A DNA stretch of 10,316 nucleotides, from the NCBI GenBank assembly GCA_905236145.1, contig CAJOOE010000018.1, forward strand, positions 1-10,316, written 5' to 3'. Shown piece by piece: positions 1 to 6,726 of the stretch. Every line of letters starts with the position of its first letter. Within the stretch, counting starts at the first letter, position 1. Source of the stretch: an uncultured Selenomonadaceae bacterium. Lineage in GTDB: Bacteria > Bacillota > Negativicutes > Selenomonadales > Selenomonadaceae. The position numbers and the translations under genes are program-made. The notes beneath the pieces were generated by a model. It had not been told where the DNA came from. It searched no databases and was given only the letters and a program-made list of their open reading frames with translations.

Positions 1-31
1 AAATCGCCGCCGCAATAATTTTAAATTTCAT
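1..31 (-). CDS. 5' end of an unidentified gene, possibly exported (partial)
   Basis: An ATG at 31-29 (minus) opens a frame reading MKFKIIAAAI, which runs off the window edge. A GGAG ribosome binding site lies 9 bases upstream, and the gene starts 24 bases after the lon stop, so it may be co-transcribed with lon. The basic N-terminus followed by small hydrophobic residues looks like the start of a signal peptide or membrane anchor. Ten residues do not allow identification. It does not resemble the start of EngB/YsxC, which follows lon in many Firmicutes. Confidence 0.5.
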   Translation of the reverse strand, partial: MKFKIIAAAI

Positions 32-55
32 CTGAAAAATCTCCGAATCAAAATT

Positions 56-2368
56 TTAAACCAACGCCGTCTTTAAAACTTCGTCCATAGTTTCAACAGG
101 AACGAATTTTAATTTCTTGCGGACGCTGTCCGGAATATCTTCAATATCCGGAGTGTTGTCTTTCGGCAAAATTATCGTGTTCATACCTTCACGATAAGCC
201 GCCAAAACTTTTTCCTTCAATCCGCCGATCGGCAAAACATTTCCACGCAAAGTAATTTCGCCGGTCATGGCAACGTCGCTCCGGACTTTCTTTTTTGTCA
301 GAGCGGAGAACATGGCCGTTGCAATCGTAATTCCGGCACTGGGGCCGTCTTTCGGAACTGCACCTTCGGGGACGTGTACATGAATATCGTTTTTCTCGTA
401 AAAATCTTCTGCGAGTTTTTTTGCAACGTCTTTTCGACTGCGGATATAAGTCAAGCCGGCTTGAGCGGACTCCTGCATGACTTCGCCCAGATGTCCGGTT
501 AAAAGCAATTTACCCTTGCCTTTCAAAACTATTGCCTCGGTCGGCAAAATATCCCCGCCGACTTCTGTCCAAGCCATTCCGGTGGAAACTCCGATCTGCG
601 GTTTCTTTTCCGCACGGGTTTGCAAAAATTTCGGACGACCTATAAAGTCGCTCAAATTTTTTGTCGTGATCCTCACCGCACCTTCATGACCGGCAACAAC
701 TTTTCTTGCCGCTTTCCTGCAAGCCCGTCCGATAATTCTTTCAAGCTCGCGAACTCCGGACTCTCGCGTATATTCTGCGATAATTTCTTCCACAACGCCT
801 TTGCAGAAAATTACGCCGTCCTCTTTCAAACCGTTCTCGTCCTTCTGCTTTTTAATCAAATATCTTTTCGCAATTTCCGATTTTTCGACTTCGGTATAAC
901 TTGAAAGATTTATGACTTCCATGCGGTCGCGTAAAGGCTTGGGAATTGTGGAAAGATTATTTGCGGTGACAATCCACAGAATTTTTGAAAGATCGAAAGG
1001 AATGTCGATGTAATGATCGCTGAAGGTATTGTTTTGAGCCGGGTCGAGGACTTCCAAGAGTGCGGCGGAAGGGTCGCCGCTGTAGCCGTCGCGTCCGAGT
1101 TTGTCCACTTCGTCCAAGAGGAAAACGGGGTTATTCGCTCCCGCCTTGCTCAATCCCTGAATAATTCTGCCGGGCATCGCTCCGACGTAAGTCCTTCTGT
1201 GTCCGCGAATTTCCGCCTCGTCGCGAATACCGCCCAAAGACGCACGGACAAATTTTCTGCCCATAGCGCGGGCTATGGAGGAGGCAAGGGAAGTTTTTCC
1301 CACGCCGGGAGGGCCAACAAGGCAGAGAATCGGAGCCGGTTTGTCGGTGGTCAAAGCTTTGACGGCCAGGAAATCCAAAATTCTCTCTTTGACTTTCTTC
1401 AAGCCGTAATGATCCTCGTCCAAAATTTTCGCGGCGTTGTCAATATCCTTTGAATCTTCGGTGGAAATTCTCCAGGGAAGTTCCAGCAACAGTTCAATAT
1501 AAGTTCTGATAACGCCGGACTCCATCGACATACCCGGAATTTTTTCCATTCTGCCGAGTTCCTTTTCGATAACTTTTTTCACTTCGTCCGGATAATCGCC
1601 GTCACTCAACTTTTGACGATATTCGGCAACTTCTTCCGCAACGTCCTCATCTTCTCCGAGTTCCTTGTGAATTGCCCGGATCTGTTCACGCAGATAATGT
1701 TCACGCTGTAATTTTTCCATTTGACTGCGGACGCGTTGCCCTATGTTAAATTCCATTTGCAGGACTTCGAGTTCACGAGCCAAAATTGCATAGAGTTTTT
1801 CAAGCCGCTTTTCAACGTCCAAACATTCCAAAAGTTCCTGTTTGACTTCCGGTTTCAAATTCAAATGACTTGTAATCAAATCGGCAAGCCGTCCTATATC
1901 TTCAAGAATGGTGACGGCGATAAAAGTTTCGGAAGGAATACGCTTGCTGAGTTTGACCCATTCTTCAAATTCATGGACAACGCCGCGAACGAGAGCCTCA
2001 AGTTGCATTGAGTCCGTCCAAGAATCTTCATGGACTTCGACATCCGCCTCAATATAAGTTTCAAACTCCCGCCAGCCGGTCATAACGCCGCGAGTAATTC
2101 CTTCGACAAGCACACGAACATTTCCGTCCGGCAACTTGATAATCTGACGAATTTCCGCAACCGTGCCGACTCTGTAAAGGTCTTCGGTTTTCGGTGATTC
2201 TTCGTCAATATCTTTTTGAGTCGTCAAAAATACACGACGATCGTCAACCATTGCCGCCTCAAGAGCATTAACCGAGCTGTCGCGACCGATGTCCAAATGC
2301 ATTATCATATTCGGGAAAACCGTTATGCCCCTCAAAGGCACGAGCGGTAAATTTTCCAATTCGGGCAC
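56..2368 (-). CDS. lon: ATP-dependent Lon protease (LonA type)
   Basis: Lon is a cytoplasmic AAA+ serine protease that unfolds and degrades damaged and short-lived regulatory proteins. With the GTG start at 2368 it has 770 residues, close to Bacillus subtilis Lon (about 774). In order: an N-terminal substrate-binding domain (LPLVPLRG at about 6-14 to about 190), a coiled-coil linker (about 190-300), and the AAA+ module with Walker A GPPGVGKT (352-359) and Walker B FLLDEVDK (416-423). The protease domain has catalytic Ser677 in DGPSAGI and Lys720 in GGLKEK, 43 residues apart as in E. coli Lon. The open frame extends upstream to a TTG at 2425, but AAGGAGGAGG lies 5 bases before the GTG at 2368-2366, and a promoter lies inside the extension. 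The N-terminus then starts PELENLPLVPLRG, like B. subtilis Lon. All key residues are present. No CtsR or CIRCE operator was seen upstream. Confidence 0.97.
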   Translation of the reverse strand: MPELENLPLVPLRGITVFPNMIMHLDIGRDSSVNALEAAMVDDRRVFLTTQKDIDEESPKTEDLYRVGTVAEIRQIIKLPDGNVRVLVEGITRGVMTGWREFETYIEADVEVHEDSWTDSMQLEALVRGVVHEFEEWVKLSKRIPSETFIAVTILEDIGRLADLITSHLNLKPEVKQELLECLDVEKRLEKLYAILARELEVLQMEFNIGQRVRSQMEKLQREHYLREQIRAIHKELGEDEDVAEEVAEYRQKLSDGDYPDEVKKVIEKELGRMEKIPGMSMESGVIRTYIELLLELPWRISTEDSKDIDNAAKILDEDHYGLKKVKERILDFLAVKALTTDKPAPILCLVGPPGVGKTSLASSIARAMGRKFVRASLGGIRDEAEIRGHRRTYVGAMPGRIIQGLSKAGANNPVFLLDEVDKLGRDGYSGDPSAALLEVLDPAQNNTFSDHYIDIPFDLSKILWIVTANNLSTIPKPLRDRMEVINLSSYTEVEKSEIAKRYLIKKQKDENGLKEDGVIFCKGVVEEIIAEYTRESGVRELERIIGRACRKAARKVVAGHEGAVRITTKNLSDFIGRPKFLQTRAEKKPQIGVSTGMAWTEVGGDILPTEAIVLKGKGKLLLTGHLGEVMQESAQAGLTYIRSRKDVAKKLAEDFYEKNDIHVHVPEGAVPKDGPSAGITIATAMFSALTKKKVRSDVAMTGEITLRGNVLPIGGLKEKVLAAYREGMNTIILPKDNTPDIEDIPDSVRKKLKFVPVETMDEVLKTALV

Positions 2369-2396
2369 AATAACCTCCTCCTTCCAATCCTTCTGC

Positions 2397-2425
2397 ATTT
2401 TATCAAAAATTTTTGCTTTCGGCAA
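2397..2425 (-). promoter_or_regulatory. Probable sigma-70-type promoter of lon
   Basis: On the minus strand, TTGCCG (2425-2420) and TAAAAT (2402-2397) are separated by 17 bases. The -10 box is preceded by TGA, an extended -10 (TGn). Transcription would begin about 20 bases before the GTG start of lon, leaving a short leader that carries the strong ribosome binding site. The -35 box matches consensus at 4 of 6 positions and the -10 box at 5 of 6. Confidence 0.5.
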
Positions 2426-2455
2426 ACTTAAAAAATTTTTCGCTGTCCGTATTCG

Positions 2456-2674
2456 TCAATATACGGCAATTCCTTCTTTTTCGGCGAATTGCAAAACTTT
2501 TTCTTTGCTCCACCCCGTAGCTGCAGTGATGAAATTTACGGGAGTTTCAGCTCTCAAAAAACTTTTAATCATGTCAAGCTTACTTTCTTCTCTGCCTTCC
2601 TCTCTGCCTTCTTCGCGACTTTGTTCACGAATTGAATCCAAAAATGCTTTTTCGTTGTACTCCGTGCTGATCAT
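2456..2674 (-). CDS. C-terminal remnant of an Rpn/PD-(D/E)XK transposase-family protein
   Basis: This 72-residue frame matches the C-terminal tail of the Rpn-type PD-(D/E)XK nuclease/transposase family (PF12784-like), which usually has about 280-320 residues. It shows a STEYNEKAFLDSIREQ segment, then a charged repeat of E-E-G-R units (REEGREEGREE), then a short helical end with ATGWSKEKVLQFAEKEGI, as these proteins typically finish. The N-terminal nuclease core is missing. In-frame sequence upstream meets a TGA at 2710-2708, and 2711-2828 has stops in every frame. The ATG at 2674 is chosen because GGGAG lies 9 bases before it; a TTG at 2683 and an ATG at 2680 are alternatives. It is probably a decayed leftover, though with its ribosome binding site it could still be translated. 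It ends about 90 bases before the lon start. The family assignment rests on tail pattern only. Confidence 0.6.
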   Translation of the reverse strand: MISTEYNEKAFLDSIREQSREEGREEGREESKLDMIKSFLRAETPVNFITAATGWSKEKVLQFAEKEGIAVY

Positions 2675-2797
2675 GTCCATCAACTCCCGGTTGTTTATGC
2701 CTTTTTGTCAAAAATTTTTCCCAAAAAAATATCTGCCGCAATTTTACCGGATATTTTTCCCGTTGTCTTTAATTTTCGGTAAAGCCGTCAGACGCAG

Positions 2798-2813
2798 AAA
2801 AAAAATTTTTTTT
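2798..2813. repeat. Perfect A8T8 palindrome
   Basis: Eight A followed by eight T form a perfect 16-bp palindrome just past the stop of the exported-protein gene (2829). It is followed on the minus strand by more A/T-rich non-coding sequence up to the Rpn-type fragment. It lacks the GC-rich stem of a classical intrinsic terminator, but the T run on either strand could help release transcripts. The rest of 2684-2828 holds no gene that I can see; a 7-bp inverted repeat (TTTACCG/CGGTAAA, minus strand) with a loop of about 28 bases lies within it. Confidence 0.4.
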
Positions 2814-2828
2814 GGGGAAGTGCGGAGG

Positions 2829-3200
2829 TCAATAATATTCTTCGCCCGAATCTTCCGGCTCCGGTTGCGGGTAAATCAAATTTGCAACGTACTCGAAAAT
2901 ATAGCCGGAAGAGTTTTGTTTGCTGACCGGAGTATCCGACCTTTTTCCGACAACGCCGTAATACCAGTTGTCCTGCCGCCGGTGAAAATTTAATCGGCTC
3001 GTGTTTGAAACGTCACCGTCAAAAATCACGTCAATCACCGTAACATCAAAACCTTCGTCCTGAATATGCTTTTCGATTGACTTGTCGTCCACATAAACTT
3101 CAATATTTTTTCCGCTCCAAACCCAAATATGCCCGGCGTTCGCGACCGGAGAAAAAATAAAACTTCCGGCGACAAAAAACATAAAAGCAAAAAATTTCAT
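2829..3200 (-). CDS. Small exported protein of unknown function
   Basis: A 123-residue protein with a clear Sec signal peptide: MKFF, a hydrophobic stretch to about residue 17, then VANA with likely cleavage after Ala22. The mature part is about 100 residues with no cysteine, rich in aromatic residues and beta-type alternation (HIWVW, NIEVYVD, DVTVIDVIF, NWYYGVVG), and ends in an acidic, proline-containing tail (PQPEPEDSGEEYY). The pattern of an aromatic strand followed by IEVYVD..SI recalls small exported proteins related to the surface-adhesin E (PF16747-like) fold, but that is only a resemblance. The ATG at 3200 is preferred over the frame's first codon at 3260, because AAGGA lies 10 bases before it and its promoter lies at 3243-3271, which excludes the longer form. 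It is divergent from the phosphoethanolamine transferase gene. No function is assigned. Confidence 0.8.
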   Translation of the reverse strand: MKFFAFMFFVAGSFIFSPVANAGHIWVWSGKNIEVYVDDKSIEKHIQDEGFDVTVIDVIFDGDVSNTSRLNFHRRQDNWYYGVVGKRSDTPVSKQNSSGYIFEYVANLIYPQPEPEDSGEEYY

Positions 3201-3242
3201 AAATTCGATTTCCTTTCCGGCAAAAATATTTTTTCTCTGCCA

Positions 3243-3271
3243 ATTATAAATTTTCTTCAATTCGTTGTAAA
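3243..3271 (-). promoter_or_regulatory. Promoter of the small exported-protein gene
   Basis: On the minus strand, TTTACA (3271-3266) and a perfect TATAAT (3248-3243) are spaced by exactly 17 bases. Transcription would start near 3236, about 35 bases before the ATG at 3200. This also rules out the longer open frame starting at 3260. The -35 box overlaps that of the divergent promoter. Confidence 0.7.
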
Positions 3272-3294
3272 TAAATTTTCAAAAGTGATACAAT
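3265..3294 (+). promoter_or_regulatory. Extended -10 promoter of the transferase gene
   Basis: TTGTAA (3265-3270) and TACAAT (3289-3294) are spaced by 18 bases. The -10 box is preceded by TGA, giving an extended -10 element. Transcription would begin around 3301, about 20 bases before the TTG start, leaving a short leader with the AAGGGGA ribosome binding site. Confidence 0.6.
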
Positions 3295-3323
3295 GCAGCG
3301 GTAAAGAAAGGGGACGAATTTTT

Positions 3324-5237
3324 TTGACTGAATCGGAGAAAAATTTTTTGATAAAATCCGCCGGCGTTGCCGTTGCATATTATTTCACTCTTATCGCTTT
3401 TTATTTTGATATAGGGCAAGATCCCGGCGTTAAATATTTTATGCCGATGCTCATCCCGACGATTTCAATTTTGACTTTGATGCAATTTGCCGCCGGAGCG
3501 AAAATTTTCTCCGGAGTTCACCGGGCGAGTTTAATAACGGGACTTGCTTGGGTATCGGCTTTTCCCCTGCTCTATACTTGGACTTATCAAAAGCCGTGGT
3601 TTATGTCGCTGACTTTTTACGATTTGATGGTCGGAACCGCAATTTTCGCCGCACTGTCATCATTTGAAATTTTGATAATGACCGCCGCACCTTCCGCGAA
3701 AAAAATTTCCGCCGGACTGATGAGCGGTTTAAATTTCTTCTTCTGCCTTATTCCCTTCGTTCAGTACGTCTATTACTGTATGTTTTGGCATTGTCTTTCG
3801 CCGGCATCGCTCATGGCACTTTATTTGACAAATTGGAGGGAAAGTTTGAATTTCATTCAGTCGAATTTGGGATTTTTAAACTCGGCAATAATTTTCGCGG
3901 CGATCGGATTTTTGCTTTACCGGGCGTACAAAATTCATAAAAATTTCTGCGAACTTTTGACACGGGAAAAAATTTCTCCGGCAAGAATTTTCGCGGCGGT
4001 CGTTACATTTTTTGCGTCGGTCGGTGCGTTGATTTTTTACGTCCCGCAAACTTCGATAGCCGGACTTTGGAAAGATGTCACGGATTACGTCGCGGAAACT
4101 CAAGAGTTTAAAAAAAATTACGCCGAAAGATTCGCCGCACTTGAAATAAATTCTTCCGAAACTCTTGCCGCAAAATTACCGGGAACGGTTGTCATTGTCA
4201 TCGGCGAATCGGCGAGCAGAAGTTATATGCGGGCGTTCAATCCGAAATTTCCTTTCGACAATACCGCATGGCTTTCTTCAAAAATTCCCGCCGTCGAAAA
4301 TATTTCTCCGGAAAATTTTGTCGAAGTAAAAATAAATCCGGACTATAAAGAAACTCCGGAAAACACGCCGAATTTAAATCCCGCTCCCGGAAATTTTATC
4401 GTTTGTCAAAATGCTTATTCTTCGTGGTCGCAGACCGTGCCTGTTTTACAGCGGGCTTTGACGGAACAAAGTCAATACAACGACAAGCAATTTTTTGAAT
4501 CGCTTTCCATTGTCGATGCGGCGAAAAAATCCGGCTACAAAACTTACTGGTTCAGCAATCAGGGACGTTACGGCGAGTATGACAGTGCGATAACTTTGGT
4601 CGCGAATACCGCCGATGTCGCGGAATGGACGGACGACACTTACGACTTTTCGGACAAAGACGACGAAGTTTTGATAAAATTTTTGGAGCGGCTCAATCCG
4701 GAGGAAAATAATTTTGTCGTCCTGCATTTGATGGGCAGCCACATTTATTACAACAATCGTTATCCGCACCCTTTCAAAAAATGGGTAACCGCCGACGGCA
4801 CCGGAATGGCAACCGCCGCACCGGCTTACGCAAATTCGATTTTATACACGGATTTTGTCTTGTCGAAAATTTTTGATTATGCGGCGGCGAATTTAAATTT
4901 GCAGACGATGATTTATTTTTCGGATCACGGGGAAAATTTGGAGATTTCCCACAATCCGGACGTTTTCAGTTTCGATATGGTGAGAATACCGATGTTTGTA
5001 TATTTGTCGCCGGGCTATGAAAAAATTTTTCCGGAGCGGGCAAGAGTTTTGAAAAATCACCGGGACGAATATTTCACGAACGATATGATTTATGATACGG
5101 TTTGCGGAATTATAAACGCACCTTCCGCCCGTTACGATTCGCGGCAAGATTTTTCGTCCGGCGATTACGCTTTCAATCGGGATAATTTGACGACCATGCT
5201 AGGACAAATAAAAATTTCCGACGACAGGGATTTTTAA
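3324..5237 (+). CDS. Membrane-bound phosphoethanolamine transferase (EptA/CptA-like, sulfatase fold)
   Basis: Enzymes of this family move phosphoethanolamine from phosphatidylethanolamine to lipid A, LPS core or other envelope glycans on the outer face of the inner membrane. Here 637 residues contain about seven hydrophobic segments (roughly 12-28, 36-62, 68-86, 98-121, 133-155, 185-204, 220-241) and then a periplasmic alkaline-phosphatase/sulfatase domain. Visible active-site elements are GES (294-296), whose Ser296 sits where EptA has its nucleophilic Thr, HLMGSH (468-473) and SDHGE (533-537), the last two likely binding zinc. A stretch of about 55 residues after GES (about 305-360) is rich in Pro and Asn and looks like an inserted loop. 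The TTG start at 3324 has AAGGGGA 9 bases upstream and a promoter just before it; the open frame extends back to 3129 but would begin upstream of that promoter. The acceptor is not knowable from sequence, so no symbol is given. Confidence 0.87.
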   Translation: MTESEKNFLIKSAGVAVAYYFTLIAFYFDIGQDPGVKYFMPMLIPTISILTLMQFAAGAKIFSGVHRASLITGLAWVSAFPLLYTWTYQKPWFMSLTFYDLMVGTAIFAALSSFEILIMTAAPSAKKISAGLMSGLNFFFCLIPFVQYVYYCMFWHCLSPASLMALYLTNWRESLNFIQSNLGFLNSAIIFAAIGFLLYRAYKIHKNFCELLTREKISPARIFAAVVTFFASVGALIFYVPQTSIAGLWKDVTDYVAETQEFKKNYAERFAALEINSSETLAAKLPGTVVIVIGESASRSYMRAFNPKFPFDNTAWLSSKIPAVENISPENFVEVKINPDYKETPENTPNLNPAPGNFIVCQNAYSSWSQTVPVLQRALTEQSQYNDKQFFESLSIVDAAKKSGYKTYWFSNQGRYGEYDSAITLVANTADVAEWTDDTYDFSDKDDEVLIKFLERLNPEENNFVVLHLMGSHIYYNNRYPHPFKKWVTADGTGMATAAPAYANSILYTDFVLSKIFDYAAANLNLQTMIYFSDHGENLEISHNPDVFSFDMVRIPMFVYLSPGYEKIFPERARVLKNHRDEYFTNDMIYDTVCGIINAPSARYDSRQDFSSGDYAFNRDNLTTMLGQIKISDDRDF

Positions 5238-5238
5238 G

Positions 5239-5262
5239 CCGGAAAGAAAAATTTTTTCCCGG
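5239..5262. repeat. Imperfect A/T-centred hairpin after the transferase gene
   Basis: CCGG, an A-rich half and a T-rich half, then CCCGG form an imperfect inverted repeat directly behind the stop codon at 5235-5237. It could form a weak hairpin between the transferase and the channel gene. There is no T run after the stem, so it is a poor intrinsic terminator, and read-through into mscS is plausible. The rest of 5263-5320 shows nothing recognisable. Confidence 0.3.
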
Positions 5263-5333
5263 AATATCTTGCAGGGGAATTTCGACGTTGGCAGAAAAAA
5301 CAGGTTGGAAATATTTTTTAAAGGGCGGATTGT

Positions 5334-6428
5334 ATGGAACAATTTCAGAATATTGATTGGGCGGCGTTGGCACAACTTTTGATTTTGCCCGCCTGTATTT
5401 TAATCGTTTCGCTGATTCTGGGCATAACTTTAAATCGAATGTTGAATCAAAAAATTATGCTCCGGCTCAAAGGCGAAGAATCGACGATGAAGGGAATTTT
5501 TTTCCGGGCATTGCGTGGCGTTCCGATTTCCCTCTGTCTTGTGACCGGACTTTATTGGATAGTCAACACGAGCGAAATGCCGGACGGTTTGGTAAAAATT
5601 TTTTCTTACATACTCTTTACCGTTATCGTTTTCACTCTGACGCGGGTTGTCGAAAGGACTTTGTCCGGATTTGTCAACGCCCGCTTTGCAAGTTCGAGTG
5701 ATGCCTCTCAATCCACGTTGCTGGACACAATTTTCAAATGCGTTATTTATGCGTCCGGAATGTTGATAATTCTGCAATACTACGGAATTTCAATCGCTCC
5801 GATTATCACTGCGATGGGTGTCGGCGGTATGGCTGTGGCTCTCGGTCTGCAGGAAACGCTTGCAAATATTTTTTCCGGACTTCAACTCATTTTGTCCAAG
5901 CAAATGCAGATTAACGATTATATAAAATTGAGTACCGGCGACGAAGGCAGAGTTACCGATATAAATTGGCGTTTCACGACGATAATGCCGCCGACGGAGG
6001 GAAGTGTTGTCGTAATTCCGAACAAGACGATTGCCGGATCAATTACGACGAATTATTCCCGTCCCCGCGACGATATTGTTATTGCAATTCCCATGGGCGT
6101 TGCTTACGACAGCGATTTGGAACACGTCGAAAAAGTTACGGTCGAAGTTGCACGAAAAATTATGCAGGAAGTTGACAACTACGAGCCGAATTTTGACACT
6201 CAAGGAGTTGACAGAAATCCCCTTGCTCCGGCTGTCAGATTTATTGCCTTCGGCGATTCGTCGATTGACTTCAATGCGGTTATGCATGCGACGCAGTTTA
6301 AAAGTCAGTATTTGATGAAACACGAATTTATTAAGGCGATAACAGCCCGGTACCGCGAGGAGGGAATAGAAATTCCGTTCCCGATTCGCACGGTTTTTAC
6401 TCCGGATTTAAGTGAAAAGAAAGGATGA
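5334..6428 (+). CDS. MscS-family small-conductance mechanosensitive channel
   Basis: A 364-residue inner-membrane channel that would open under membrane tension and release solutes during osmotic downshock. Hydrophobic segments lie at about 11-33, 56-78, 86-107 and 131-151, one or two more than the three of E. coli MscS. The pore helix follows: ITAMGVGGMAVALGLQETL at about 158-176, rich in Gly and Ala as in MscS TM3. Next comes the beta domain with VVVIPNKTIAGSITNYSR-like residues (226-242; compare VIPNGKIIAGNIINFSR in MscS), then GVAYDSDLE (255-263) and the conserved terminal IPFPIRTV (347-354). The ATG at 5334 has AAGGG 8 bases upstream. It follows the transferase gene by 96 bases without a convincing promoter of its own, so it is probably co-transcribed or served by a promoter I cannot recognise. 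The stop at 6426-6428 lies 7 bases before the next start. Confidence 0.93.
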   Translation: MEQFQNIDWAALAQLLILPACILIVSLILGITLNRMLNQKIMLRLKGEESTMKGIFFRALRGVPISLCLVTGLYWIVNTSEMPDGLVKIFSYILFTVIVFTLTRVVERTLSGFVNARFASSSDASQSTLLDTIFKCVIYASGMLIILQYYGISIAPIITAMGVGGMAVALGLQETLANIFSGLQLILSKQMQINDYIKLSTGDEGRVTDINWRFTTIMPPTEGSVVVIPNKTIAGSITTNYSRPRDDIVIAIPMGVAYDSDLEHVEKVTVEVARKIMQEVDNYEPNFDTQGVDRNPLAPAVRFIAFGDSSIDFNAVMHATQFKSQYLMKHEFIKAITARYREEGIEIPFPIRTVFTPDLSEKKG

Positions 6429-6435
6429 TTTTAAA

Positions 6436-6726
6436 ATGGTTATTGACGGTGTTAATGTAAGTTTTGCCGGAATTGACGATTATTCCGAAAAAGAGGCTCA
6501 AAATTATGTCGATTATGTTCGCGAGCGTGTGACCGAGCCGCTCAAAAGTATTATCGTAAAACTTTGCGACGACGGAAAAGTTGATGTCGATTACACGGTA
6601 CAGGGAGAAAAATTTGAGCGTATCCGCCGGATCACCGGCTATCTTGTCGGCACGACGGACAGGTGGAACGACGCGAAAAAAGCAGAAGAACACGAGAGAG
6701 TAAAGCACAATATCTTTGCCGAATGA
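6436..6726 (+). CDS. Small protein carrying an NrdD-type glycyl-radical tail motif
   Basis: The 96-residue product ends in FERIRRITGYLVGT (60-73) and DRWNDAKKAEEHERVKH (75-91). This matches the very C-terminus of class III (anaerobic) ribonucleotide reductase. In E. coli NrdD the corresponding stretch is RRVCGYLG, with the glycyl radical at Gly681, then D-R-FNAGKQEEVKRRVKH. Gly68 is the equivalent glycine. The catalytic barrel is absent, and so are the four zinc-binding cysteines; the only cysteine is Cys44. The first 55 residues (IDGVNVSF, a helix at about 17-33, then LKSIIVKLCDDGKVDVDY) look like a small alpha/beta unit that I do not recognise. From memory, similar short proteins in Negativicutes are often labelled anaerobic ribonucleoside-triphosphate reductase. 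The ATG at 6436 is preferred over a GTG at 6412 because AAGGA lies 10 bases upstream, at the end of mscS; the two genes are probably translationally coupled. The function is unproven. Confidence 0.85.
   Translation: MVIDGVNVSFAGIDDYSEKEAQNYVDYVRERVTEPLKSIIVKLCDDGKVDVDYTVQGEKFERIRRITGYLVGTTDRWNDAKKAEEHERVKHNIFAE

Noticed and set aside
1013..1453. 146-codon plus-strand open frame inside lon
   Set aside because: It is antisense to the AAA+ part of lon, has no ribosome binding site and shows no recognisable protein features; it is a shadow of lon codon use.
2684..2711. TTGACA (minus strand, 2711-2706) as a promoter for the Rpn-type fragment
   Set aside because: No TATAAT-like box at suitable spacing; the matching distance falls on the ribosome binding site.
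2289..2993. 234-codon plus-strand open frame
   Set aside because: It spans the ends of three minus-strand genes and the A/T-rich spacer, gives a low-complexity Phe/Ser/Arg-rich product and has no ribosome binding site.
3129..3323. N-terminal extension of the transferase frame
   Set aside because: It lies upstream of the promoter at 3265-3294, is antisense to the exported-protein gene and gives a Lys/Phe-rich sequence with no family resemblance. The TTG at 3324 has a proper ribosome binding site.
5288..5317. TTGGCA-18-TATTTT ahead of mscS as a promoter
   Set aside because: Its transcript would begin within the ribosome binding site (5321-5325), and the -10 box is weak.
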